Origin: Desulfovibrionaceae bacterium UBA930
GTDB lineage: Bacteria; Desulfobacterota; Desulfovibrionia; Desulfovibrionales; Desulfovibrionaceae
DNA length: 21,743 nt
Assembly (NCBI GenBank): GCA_002293605.1
Contig: DBDO01000243.1
Coordinates: forward strand, 534 to 22,276
Reading direction: 5' to 3'
The position numbers and the translations under genes were made by a program. Of this stretch, positions 13,359 through 20,470 are shown piece after piece. Each line of letters starts with the position of its first letter. The stretch's first letter is position 1. Under the pieces are notes generated by a model. It was not told where the DNA came from and searched no databases. It saw nothing but the letters and a program-made list of their open reading frames with translations.

Positions 13359-13787
13359 ATGAAAAAAATGAAGCTGCTGATTGTGGATGATGAACCGGCC
13401 TTGTGCAAGGTCCTCGCGGACCGGCTGCACGTGCTGTACGGCATTACTCCGGAGGTGTGCCACAGCGGGGAAGACGCTCTGGGCAAGGTGCGGGAAAACG
13501 TATATGATGTCGTCATCCTGGACATTGAAATGCCCGGCATGGACGGGATGGAAACCCTCAAGAGACTTAAGGAGATAAGCCCGAAAACCCAGGTGGTCAT
13601 GTTCACCGGCCATGGTTCCGAAGAACGCTATATTCTGTCCGATACCTTGGGCGCGTTTAACTATGTGGATAAAATAGACGGCTTGAGCAAGTTGGCCCCC
13701 ATGATTGAAGGGGCCTACCATCTGCGTAAGGCTCTGGAAGACGTTTATACCGATGTGGCCTTGAACGAATACTCGCGCCGGAATTGA
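13359..13787 (+). CDS. Stand-alone response regulator receiver 3
   Basis: 142 residues, a single receiver: D10/D11 (LLIVDDEPAL), phospho-acceptor D55 (VILDIEMPGM), T83, and K105 in YVDKID rather than the usual KP context. The C-terminal 25 residues form an extra helix ending ALNEYSRRN. No DNA-binding or enzymatic output. A weak AAAGGA precedes the ATG. It is the last gene of the operon, separated from the hybrid kinase by 109 bp holding a stem-loop, so it may be expressed at a different level. It diverges from receivers 1 and 2. Confidence 0.9.
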   Translation: MKKMKLLIVDDEPALCKVLADRLHVLYGITPEVCHSGEDALGKVRENVYDVVILDIEMPGMDGMETLKRLKEISPKTQVVMFTGHGSEERYILSDTLGAFNYVDKIDGLSKLAPMIEGAYHLRKALEDVYTDVALNEYSRRN

Positions 13788-13800
13788 CCCTTTTTGTTGT

Positions 13801-13827
13801 TTGCGGAGGCGAACGCTTCTTCCGCAA
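13801..13827 (+). other. Stem-loop just downstream of receiver 3
   Basis: TTGCGGA (13801-13807) pairs with TCCGCAA (13821-13827), with a small inner GCG/CGC pairing. First of three consecutive inverted repeats in the 184-bp convergent spacer. Confidence 0.5.
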
Positions 13828-13832
13828 GCGGC

Positions 13833-13899
13833 GGGCAATACTGTGTATGAAGATGCCGGTGCATTTCTCCTCGTGAAATGCACCGGCATCTTCTTGCCC
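13833..13899. other. Very stable 25-bp hairpin in the convergent spacer
   Basis: A perfect 19-bp inverted repeat (13849-13867 with 13875-13893, loop TCCTCGT) is extended, after a 10-base bulge, by GGGCAA (13833-13838) with TTGCCC (13894-13899). No U-run follows directly. Within the bulge, TGTGTAT (13842-13848) can instead pair with ATACACA (13907-13913), giving an alternative or pseudoknotted fold. Confidence 0.75.
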
Positions 13900-13912
13900 A
13901 CCAAATATACAC

Positions 13913-13945
13913 AAAGGGGGTATCCTTGCGGACACCCCCTTTTTT
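13913..13945 (+). terminator. Intrinsic terminator of the phosphorelay operon, probably bidirectional
   Basis: GGGGGTATCC-TTGC-GGACACCCCC has one internal mismatch and is followed by six T on the plus strand. On the minus strand the same hairpin follows the atpC stop and is trailed by only three T, so it may also act, more weakly, on the ATP synthase transcript. Confidence 0.85.
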
Positions 13946-13971
13946 CTACTTCAGTCAGAGCGGATAATGGC

Positions 13972-14373
13972 TCAGTTTTTCCCTTGCAGGTTCAGGCGTA
14001 CCAAGGCCCTGCGCAGGGAGCTTTCCGCGCGGATGTTGTTTACGGCTTCGTTTTTCTGGGCGAGGCGTTCCTCGGCCCGTTTACGGGCTTTTTCAGCGCG
14101 TGCGAAGTCGATATTTTCCGCCGTTTCGGCGCTTTCGGCCAGAATGGTGACCTTGTCGTCCGAAACTTCGGCAAAGCCGCCGGACACGAAGACATAGCGC
14201 GTCTTCCCTTCCGCCTTGTAGTGCAGGGCACCGATCGCCAGGGCCGAAATAAAGGGAATATGTCCGGGGAGTACCCCGAATTCGCCTTCAAGACCCGGCG
14301 CACCGACATAATCCACTGCTCTGCTGAGGACCAGTTGGTCGGGCGTCACGATATCCAGTTGGAGTGATGCCAT
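13972..14373 (-). CDS. atpC: F1 ATP synthase epsilon subunit
   Basis: 133 residues, the usual length. It is the central-stalk subunit that couples rotation and can inhibit ATP hydrolysis. The N-terminal beta-sandwich carries the family pattern GxxGxFGVLPGHIPFISAL at about residues 27-45, and the C-terminal helical hairpin (about 88-130) is rich in Ala, Glu and Arg. It starts nine bases after the atpD stop with AAGGAGG four bases before the ATG. Last gene of the ATP synthase operon, followed by the convergent terminator cluster. Confidence 0.96.
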   Translation of the reverse strand: MASLQLDIVTPDQLVLSRAVDYVGAPGLEGEFGVLPGHIPFISALAIGALHYKAEGKTRYVFVSGGFAEVSDDKVTILAESAETAENIDFARAEKARKRAEERLAQKNEAVNNIRAESSLRRALVRLNLQGKN

Positions 14374-14382
14374 GATCCCTCC

Positions 14383-15798
14383 TTATTCAGCTGCCTGACG
14401 CTTTTTGTACTTCTCTTCCACCATTTCGATGGGGCCAACCATGTAGAAGTCGCCTTCGCCCATGTGGTCGTATTTTCCGTCCAGGATAGCGCGGAAGGCT
14501 TTAATGGTGTCATCAAGCTTCACGTACTGGCCCGGCGTTCCGGTGAACACTTCCGCCACGTGGAAGGGCTGGGACAGAAAGCGCTGAATGCGGCGCGCCC
14601 GGGCAACGGTGAGCTTGTCTTCGTCAGACAGTTCGTCCATGCCGAGAATGGCGATGATGTCCTGCAGGTCTTTGTATTTCTGCAGAATCTGCTGCACGCC
14701 GCGAGCCACTGCGTAGTGCTCCGGGCCGACCACCTGCGGGTCGAGAATACGCGAAGTGGAGTCCAGCGGGTCCACGGCGGGGTAGATGCCAAGTTCCGCA
14801 ATCTGGCGGGAAAGCACGAGCGTTCCGTCAAGGTGCGAGAAGGTGGTGGCCGGCGCCGGGTCGGTAAGGTCGTCCGCAGGTACGTACACGGCCTGTACCG
14901 AGGTGATGGAGCCCTTGTTGGTCGAGGTGATGCGCTCTTGCAGGGCACCAAGGTCCGTACCCAGGGTGGGTTGGTAACCCACGGCCGAGGGCATGCGGCC
15001 AAGCAGAGCCGACACTTCCGAACCCGCCTGGGTGAAACGGAAGATGTTGTCGATGAAGAGCAGCACGTCCTGGCCTTCTTCGTCACGGAAGTATTCCGCG
15101 CAGGTGAGGGCGGTCAGGGCCACGCGGGCACGGGCTCCCGGAGGCTCGTTCATCTGGCCGTACACAAGTGAGGCTTTTTCCAGAATCCCGGCGTCCTTGA
15201 ATTCGTGGTAGAGGTCGTTCCCTTCACGGGTACGCTCGCCCACGCCCGCGAACACGGAAAGGCCGCCGTGCTGTTTGGCGATGTTGTTGATCATTTCCAT
15301 AAGGATAACGGTCTTGCCAACGCCTGCGCCGCCGAAGAGGCCCATCTTGCCGCCCTTGGGGAAGGGGATCAGAAGGTCCACGACTTTGATGCCGGTTTCC
15401 AGCAGTTCAACCTTGGTGTTCTGCTCGGTAAAGGCCGGGGCCGAACGGTGGATGGGCAGACGCTTTTCAGCGTTGACCGGGCCGAGTTCGTCCACGGGCT
15501 GGCCCACCACGTTGATGATCCGGCCGAGGGCCGCCTTGCCCACCGGAGCCAGAATCGGGCTGCCGGTATCTTCCACGGGCATGCCGCGCACCAGACCTTC
15601 GGTGGCGTCCATGGCGATGGAGCGAACCACGTTGTCGCCGAGGTGCTGCGCCACTTCCAGAACAAGCTCGGGCGCGTTCTCGTTGTTGGGGTTTTTCAGA
15701 TGAAGCGCGTTAAGGATATTGGGAAGTTTGCCGGAGGGAAACTCCACGTCCACAACCGCGCCGATGACCTGCGCAATTTTGCCGATGTTTGCACTCAT
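14383..15798 (-). CDS. atpD: F1 ATP synthase beta subunit
   Basis: 471 residues, full length. Catalytic subunit of the F1 head. P-loop GGAGVGKT is at 156-163 (K162), the GERTREGNDLYHE segment carries the catalytic glutamate region, and the DELSDED loop that contacts the central stalk is present in the C-terminal domain. Together with alpha it forms the hexamer. The ribosome-binding site AAGGGAG lies 11 bases before the ATG. Spacing is 19 bp from atpG and 9 bp to atpC. Confidence 0.98.
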   Translation of the reverse strand: MSANIGKIAQVIGAVVDVEFPSGKLPNILNALHLKNPNNENAPELVLEVAQHLGDNVVRSIAMDATEGLVRGMPVEDTGSPILAPVGKAALGRIINVVGQPVDELGPVNAEKRLPIHRSAPAFTEQNTKVELLETGIKVVDLLIPFPKGGKMGLFGGAGVGKTVILMEMINNIAKQHGGLSVFAGVGERTREGNDLYHEFKDAGILEKASLVYGQMNEPPGARARVALTALTCAEYFRDEEGQDVLLFIDNIFRFTQAGSEVSALLGRMPSAVGYQPTLGTDLGALQERITSTNKGSITSVQAVYVPADDLTDPAPATTFSHLDGTLVLSRQIAELGIYPAVDPLDSTSRILDPQVVGPEHYAVARGVQQILQKYKDLQDIIAILGMDELSDEDKLTVARARRIQRFLSQPFHVAEVFTGTPGQYVKLDDTIKAFRAILDGKYDHMGEGDFYMVGPIEMVEEKYKKRQAAE

Positions 15799-15817
15799 GT
15801 TACGTCACGCTCCCTTG

Positions 15818-16696
15818 TTATCCTTTAAGCGCTTCAACGCCGCCCACGATATCGATGAGCTCCGTGGTAATGGCTGCCTGACGCGTCTTGTTGTAGAGCA
15901 GTGTCAGGGCTCCCACCATTTCGTCGCAGTTTCTGGTGGCGTTGTCCATGGCCGCCATCCGCGCCGCGTGTTCGCTGGCGGATGTGTCGAGAAGGCCGCG
16001 GTATACCTGCACCTTGACGAAACGGGGCAAGAGCTCGGCCAAAAGGCCGTCCACCGCCGGTTCGTAGATGTAGTCCTTGGCCTTGGCCGGAACGTCTCCC
16101 TCCTCTTTGCCCGCCGAGGCGATGGGGAGGAGGGGAAGGCTGACAGGCGGCTGTTTGGCGAGGCTGATGAACTCGCCGTAAAACATAAACACCTCGTCCA
16201 GGGAACCGCCAAGGAAGTCTTCCATAACCCGGTTGCCGACGGAGGCCGCCATGCCGAAGTCCAGGGCGTTCATTTGTCCCACAAGGGCCGTGGGAATCTC
16301 GTAACCGAGTTTCCGCACGGCGTCCCTGCCTTTTTTCCCGACGCAGTAAAACTTGACGTCCTTTCCTTCTGCCTTTTTGCTTTGGGCGAATTTCAGGGCG
16401 GCGGTGATAATGTTGACGTTAAAGCTGCCTGCCAGACCGCGATCCGAGGTGGCAAGCACAATGCCTGTAGTTTTAACCTCATCACGGGCTGCAAGAAGGG
16501 GGTGGGCCGCGTCTTCCGACTGCCCGCCCAAATCGCCCAGCATGTCAAAGAACTTGTCCGCATAGGGGCGGAAGCGTTCAATGCGCTGCTGCGCGCCGCG
16601 CAACTTCGCGGAGGCGACCATGTTCATGGCCTTGGTGATCTGCTTGGTCTTTTTGACCCCGCCGATCTTTATTTTGACATCTTTAAGAGAAGCCAT
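15818..16696 (-). CDS. atpG: F1 ATP synthase gamma subunit
   Basis: 292 residues, normal length for the rotor shaft subunit. The N-terminal helix MASLKDVKIKIGGVKKTKQI and the C-terminal helix with the ATRNCDEMV and LYNKTRQAAITTEL segments, which form the coiled coil inside the alpha/beta hexamer, are both intact. The intervening domain includes the ATSDRGLAGSFN pattern typical of the family. GGAGG lies five bases before the ATG. It sits between atpA and atpD as in most bacteria. Confidence 0.97.
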   Translation of the reverse strand: MASLKDVKIKIGGVKKTKQITKAMNMVASAKLRGAQQRIERFRPYADKFFDMLGDLGGQSEDAAHPLLAARDEVKTTGIVLATSDRGLAGSFNVNIITAALKFAQSKKAEGKDVKFYCVGKKGRDAVRKLGYEIPTALVGQMNALDFGMAASVGNRVMEDFLGGSLDEVFMFYGEFISLAKQPPVSLPLLPIASAGKEEGDVPAKAKDYIYEPAVDGLLAELLPRFVKVQVYRGLLDTSASEHAARMAAMDNATRNCDEMVGALTLLYNKTRQAAITTELIDIVGGVEALKG

Positions 16697-16711
16697 TCAC
16701 GCCTCCGGGGG

Positions 16712-18220
16712 TTACGCCTTGAAATCCTTCTTGAACTCCGTAATGGCCGCTTGCAGCTTTTCTTCAATGGAAGCGTCAAGGGCTTTCTTCGTCTTGATCT
16801 CGTCGAGAAGGGCGCTTTTGGAAGCGCGCATGAATTCCATAAAGGCGCTTTCAAAGGGGCGGATTTTGTCTACAGGCACATCGTCCATGAAGCCCTTGGT
16901 AGCGGCATACATGGAAACCACCTGCTCGTAGTCTACCATGGGCTCGTACTGGGGCTGCTTGAGCAGTTCCACCAGACGCGCGCCCCGGTTGAGCTTGGCC
17001 AGGGTGGCCTTGTCCAGGTCAGAGCCGAACTGGGCAAAAGCGGCCAGTTCGCGGTACTGGGCAAGGTCCAGACGCATGGTGCCCGCAACCTGCTTCATGG
17101 CCTTGATCTGGGCTGCGCCGCCCACCCGGGAAACCGACAGGCCGACGTTAATGGCCGGACGCACGCCCGCGTTGAACAGGTTGGGCTCAAGATAGACCTG
17201 ACCGTCCGTGATCGAAATAACGTTGGTCGGAATATACGCGGACACGTCCCCGGCCTGGGTTTCGATGATCGGCAGGGCGGTGAGGGAACCCGCGCCCTGG
17301 CTGTCGGACATTTTAGCCGCGCGCTCAAGCAGGCGGGAGTGCAGGTAGAACACATCGCCAGGGAAGGCTTCACGTCCCGGAGGGCGGCGGAGCAGGAGGG
17401 ACATCTGGCGGTAAGCCACGGCCTGCTTGGAAAGGTCGTCATAGATAATCAGGGCGTGCTTGCCGTTGTCGCGGTAGTACTCCGCCATAGTGGCACCGGC
17501 GTAGGCCGCGATATACTGCAAGGAGGCGGGCTCGGAAGCCGTGGCCGAAATAATGGTGGTGTACTCCATGGCGCCGTATTTGCGCAGGGTATCCGCCACC
17601 AGGGCCACGTTGGCCTTTTTCTGGCCGATGGCCACATAGAAGCAGTGGATGTCCGTGTTCTTCTGGGCCAGAATGGCATCGATGCACACGGCGGTTTTGC
17701 CTGTCTGGCGGTCACCAATGATAAGTTCGCGCTGACCGCGCCCGATAGGCGTCATGGCGTCAATGGCCTTGATGCCGGTGGGCATGGGCTCGTGCACGGA
17801 CTTTCTGGCGATGATGCCGGGGGCCTTGATTTCAACCGGGCGCACTTCCTTGGATTCAACCGGGCCAAGACCGTCAATGGGCTGACCGAGCGGGTTGAGC
17901 ACGCGGCCCATGACCGCATCGCCAACGGGCACGGAGAAGATTTTCCCGGTACGCTTGACCGGGTCGCCTTCCTTGATGTCCGTGTCATCGCCGAGCAACA
18001 CAACGCCAACGTTGTCTTCTTCAAGGTTGAGCACGAGGCCCATGACCCCGCCCGGAAATTCAAGCAACTCCATGGACATGGCGTTGCTGACTCCGTACAC
18101 GCGGGCAATGCCGTCACCGACATAGAGCACCGCGCCGGTTTCACTCATCTCCACGCGCTGTTCGTAGTTCTGAATTTGTCCTTCAATGATTTTACTGATT
18201 TCTTCTACATTGATCTGCAT
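16712..18220 (-). CDS. atpA: F1 ATP synthase alpha subunit
   Basis: 502 residues. Nucleotide-binding, non-catalytic subunit of the F1 hexamer. P-loop GDRQTGKT is at 169-176, with the GRGQRELIIGD lead-in. The arginine-finger region VGLSVSRVGGAAQ follows in the C-terminal half. The frame is open 27 codons further upstream, but that stretch overlaps atpH out of frame. The ATG at 18220 gives the conserved MQINVEEISKII start, four bases after the atpH stop. An AGAGGGGTGAG tract at the end of atpH may serve as ribosome-binding site and couple the two genes. Confidence 0.97.
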   Translation of the reverse strand: MQINVEEISKIIEGQIQNYEQRVEMSETGAVLYVGDGIARVYGVSNAMSMELLEFPGGVMGLVLNLEEDNVGVVLLGDDTDIKEGDPVKRTGKIFSVPVGDAVMGRVLNPLGQPIDGLGPVESKEVRPVEIKAPGIIARKSVHEPMPTGIKAIDAMTPIGRGQRELIIGDRQTGKTAVCIDAILAQKNTDIHCFYVAIGQKKANVALVADTLRKYGAMEYTTIISATASEPASLQYIAAYAGATMAEYYRDNGKHALIIYDDLSKQAVAYRQMSLLLRRPPGREAFPGDVFYLHSRLLERAAKMSDSQGAGSLTALPIIETQAGDVSAYIPTNVISITDGQVYLEPNLFNAGVRPAINVGLSVSRVGGAAQIKAMKQVAGTMRLDLAQYRELAAFAQFGSDLDKATLAKLNRGARLVELLKQPQYEPMVDYEQVVSMYAATKGFMDDVPVDKIRPFESAFMEFMRASKSALLDEIKTKKALDASIEEKLQAAITEFKKDFKA

Positions 18221-18224
18221 GGCC

Positions 18225-18776
18225 CTACTCACCCCTCTTGATGGTGTCTTTGAGGATGGAAAGTTGCGCACGGAGGCTCGCGTCCATGACCTGGTCACCA
18301 ACCTTCAGCACGACGCCTCCGAGAATTTCGGGGGATACGCCAAACTCAAGCGACAGCGAGCGTTTGGCCTTTTTCTCAAGCTGCTTGATCACAGCGTTCC
18401 GTTTTTCCGTATCCAGCGGCACGGCTGTGAGCAACTCGCCGCGCACAACGCCTTTTTCAGCATCCAGCAACTGGCCGAAAATAACACTGATGCCTTCAAG
18501 CTCGCGCAAACGGTCCTTGTCGGCGAGCAAGCGGAAAAAATTCAGAATGGCGCCCTTGAGTTTGAGCTTGGCCGCGAGCTTCTCGATGACCGCCTTCTTC
18601 TCCTCATTGGTGAAGATGGGGTTTTTAAACACGCGGACAAGGTCGGGCGATTCAGCCAGAGCCGAGCGCACTGTGCCTAGGGATACGGCATAACTCTCAA
18701 GCTCCGGCAGGCCGGTTTTTCTGCCCAGGGCGAAGAGCGCCCGGGCGTACCTGCGTGCTGCGATATTGCCGGTCAA
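18225..18776 (-). CDS. atpH: F1 ATP synthase delta subunit, TTG start
   Basis: 183 residues, typical for the delta subunit (OSCP) that fastens the b/b' stalk to the top of F1. The N-terminal RRYARALFALG and the C-terminal LEFGVSPEILGGVVLKVGDQVMDASLRAQL motif mark the family. The start is a TTG whose T overlaps the atpF stop (TTGA). AAAGGTGG lies about eight bases upstream and the encoded N-terminus aligns with family members, so the non-ATG start is credible. No in-frame ATG is available nearby. Confidence 0.93.
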   Translation of the reverse strand: MTGNIAARRYARALFALGRKTGLPELESYAVSLGTVRSALAESPDLVRVFKNPIFTNEEKKAVIEKLAAKLKLKGAILNFFRLLADKDRLRELEGISVIFGQLLDAEKGVVRGELLTAVPLDTEKRNAVIKQLEKKAKRSLSLEFGVSPEILGGVVLKVGDQVMDASLRAQLSILKDTIKRGE

Positions 18777-19339
18777 TTGAGCACCACCTTTGTTAGATAT
18801 TTGTCAACCAGCTTGACATGTTCGGATGCGGAAAGCTTTTTCTGGAGCAGCTTTTCCGTGGCCTCCACGACTTTATCGGCCATTTCGGCGCGCATGGCTT
18901 CGACAGCCGCCTTGATTTCATTCTGGGCGGTTGTTTTCGCCTGGGCGGCGATCTGGGCGGCGGATTTTTCCGCCTCCTGGATGATGGCTGCTTTCATGGC
19001 TTCGCCCTGAGCGGTATACTCGGCAATAAGGGCTTTGCGCTCTTCTTCAAGATTCGCAATGCGCCGCTCCACTTCCGCCAGGTTCTTTTCCGCAGCCGCC
19101 TTGCGCTCTGCCAGAGAACTCAGCTCATCGGCAATGCCCTGGCTGCGTCCCTTGAAGAAAGCAACGATTTTTTTACCCCAGAGGTAGGCGATAGCGCCGA
19201 TAAACAGGGCGATGTTAAGAATGCGAAAAGCCAGGTTGCTCCAGGATTCACCGTGCCCTCCATCCCCGGCGGCAAGAGCCGGAGCTGCGGCTAGCAAGAG
19301 GATGCAGAAGGCAGTGAGAACAATTTTCAGACGTTGCAC
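18773..19339 (-). CDS. atpF: Fo ATP synthase subunit b, GTG start
   Basis: 188 residues from a GTG at 19339, chosen because GGGAGGT lies six bases upstream and because it begins a plausible MQRLKIVLTAF hydrophobic leader. The frame is open further upstream but without a start signal. Two hydrophobic stretches are seen: residues about 4-24 (signal-peptide-like, ending ALA) and about 36-53, the membrane anchor, followed by a long charged coiled coil (about 65-165) that forms the peripheral stalk. The leader resembles those on b subunits of other deltaproteobacterial-type enzymes. It pairs with the b' gene just upstream and overlaps atpH. Confidence 0.92.
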   Translation of the reverse strand: MQRLKIVLTAFCILLLAAAPALAAGDGGHGESWSNLAFRILNIALFIGAIAYLWGKKIVAFFKGRSQGIADELSSLAERKAAAEKNLAEVERRIANLEEERKALIAEYTAQGEAMKAAIIQEAEKSAAQIAAQAKTTAQNEIKAAVEAMRAEMADKVVEATEKLLQKKLSASEHVKLVDKYLTKVVLN

Positions 19340-19350
19340 GCGAAAACCTC

Positions 19351-19385
19351 CCTTAACCGCCCAAAAGCGGCAATGGCCATTAAGG
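19351..19385 (-). promoter_or_regulatory. Stem-loop overlapping the atpF ribosome-binding site
   Basis: On the minus strand, CCTTAA (19385-19380) and CCGC pair with GCGG and TTAAGG (19356-19351), with a 6-base loop and a 9-base bulge. The 3' arm TTAAGG runs directly into GAGG, so the stem covers the first part of the atpF ribosome-binding site. It begins immediately after the atpF' stop. It may tune b relative to b'. Confidence 0.5.
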
Positions 19386-19811
19386 TTAGCCGAGAATTTT
19401 GGATATTGCCTTGGCGGCAAGACCGTTTACTTGCGAAAGCAGGGTCTTCATGGCCGCCTGGGCGTCCCTGGCGGTTTGTTCCCGAGAAGAAAGCAGATAG
19501 GCCTGGGCATCGCTGTGAGCGTTCTGGAGCAGTTCCTGCTCTTTCGCGCTGCCTTGGGCCTTGATGGCTTCACGCGCCTGGGCCGCGCCCGAACGGGCCT
19601 CGGCAAGGGCAGCTTCATAGCCTGAAAGCTTTTCCGACGCAATGGAAGTGAATTGGTCGATAGAAGCCGCGTAGTCTGCGGTAAGGGCGTTGCGAGATGC
19701 AATTTGTTCGCGGACGGGCTTGATCAGAAGAAAATTGAGAACAACGAGCGTGAGCAGAAAGTTTGCCAGTTGAATGAAGAGAGTCACATCTAAATCGATC
19801 ATATTACCCAT
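19386..19811 (-). CDS. atpF': Fo ATP synthase subunit b'
   Basis: 141 residues. Second stalk subunit, homologous to b: one N-terminal membrane helix (about 5-30, LDVTLFIQLANFLLTLVVLN) and a long Ala/Glu/Gln-rich coiled coil. It is shorter than atpF and lacks the signal-like leader, as usual for b' proteins that form a heterodimeric stalk with b. GAGGAG lies eight bases before the ATG. It is the first ATP synthase gene of the cluster and follows a 170-bp spacer after the bactofilin gene. Confidence 0.93.
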   Translation of the reverse strand: MGNMIDLDVTLFIQLANFLLTLVVLNFLLIKPVREQIASRNALTADYAASIDQFTSIASEKLSGYEAALAEARSGAAQAREAIKAQGSAKEQELLQNAHSDAQAYLLSSREQTARDAQAAMKTLLSQVNGLAAKAISKILG

Positions 19812-19862
19812 CAGTTACACTCCTCTTCCGAGATTGTGAATAATTGCTCATGTGGGCCGGAG

Positions 19863-19889
19863 CTTATACGAACACCCTGATTTTGTAAA
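19863..19889 (-). promoter_or_regulatory. Possible promoter of the ATP synthase genes
   Basis: On the minus strand, TTTACA (19889-19884) and TATAAG (19868-19863) are separated by 15 bases, shorter than the optimum of 17. It is the best candidate in the 170-bp spacer between the bactofilin gene and atpF'. No terminator is visible after the bactofilin gene, so read-through from mrdA-rodA is also possible. Confidence 0.4.
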
Positions 19890-19981
19890 GCCATTTTCTT
19901 GCAGAACTTGTTCAGGTAAATCAGCGCATTAGCTCAATAGTTTCTGGCAAAGACCGGCAAAGGCCAAGGCCTGTGGTCTCT

Positions 19982-20395
19982 CTACTGCTTCACTCCGGCC
20001 TCGACAAGGGGGAGGGCGCGTTCGGGCTGCGCGGCCAGGGCTGTTGCGGTCTGATTGTTTTTGGCCGCTTCCTGACCCATGATCAACTGCCCCTGGAGCA
20101 GCGCCCCCTCTTCCATAATAAGGGCCGGGCTGCTGAGTGTGCCGGAAAATTTGGCGTTTTGATGCAAGATTGTGCGGTTTGTCACAAAAGCTTCACCGTT
20201 CAGGGAGCCGTGCACCACCAGCTCCTTTACCGTAACGCTGCCTTCCAGCAGGGCGTCTTTGCCCAGGATGAGTTTACCGTCAGAGGTGATGTTGCCGGTG
20301 AAACGGCAGTCAATGCGCACCGTGCCCTTGAAGTTGAGCAGGCCCTGGTATTCGGTGCCGGAACCCAGAAAGGCTGTAAAGTCGTCTTTTGCCAT
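19982..20395 (-). CDS. Bactofilin (polymer-forming cytoskeletal protein)
   Basis: 137 residues, the usual bactofilin size (PF04519). It shows the repeating beta-helix pattern, with glycines and short hydrophobic strands recurring every few residues between about 18 and 110 (FKGTVRIDC, GKLILGKDALLEGSV, VHGSLNGEAFVT, FSGTLSSPALIME). An N-terminal MAKDDFTAFLGSGTEY precedes the helix and a proline-containing tail follows. Bactofilins polymerise without nucleotide and position cell-wall enzymes at the membrane. Its place directly after mrdA-rodA supports a role in cell shape. GAGG lies eight bases before the ATG. Confidence 0.92.
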   Translation of the reverse strand: MAKDDFTAFLGSGTEYQGLLNFKGTVRIDCRFTGNITSDGKLILGKDALLEGSVTVKELVVHGSLNGEAFVTNRTILHQNAKFSGTLSSPALIMEEGALLQGQLIMGQEAAKNNQTATALAAQPERALPLVEAGVKQ

Positions 20396-20443
20396 GACAA
20401 AAACCTCGCATTGGGATGACGAGAAACAGATCAGGGAGGCGGG

Positions 20444-20470
20444 GCCTTCCCAGGAATATTGGGAAATGGC
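20444..20470 (-). other. Stem-loop directly after rodA
   Basis: TTCCCA (20447-20452) pairs with TGGGAA (20460-20465), extended by GCC/GGC across a small internal loop. It abuts the rodA stop codon. No U-run follows, so it is more likely a transcript-stabilising or processing hairpin than a terminator. Confidence 0.4.

Noticed and set aside
15719..18241. Antisense open frame of 840 codons on the plus strand across atpG/atpA
   Set aside because: It is the mirror of highly conserved ATP synthase genes in GC-rich DNA, has no recognisable domains and a His/Gly-rich composition typical of antisense frames. The 502-codon frame at 297-1805 opposite leuCD is rejected for the same reason.
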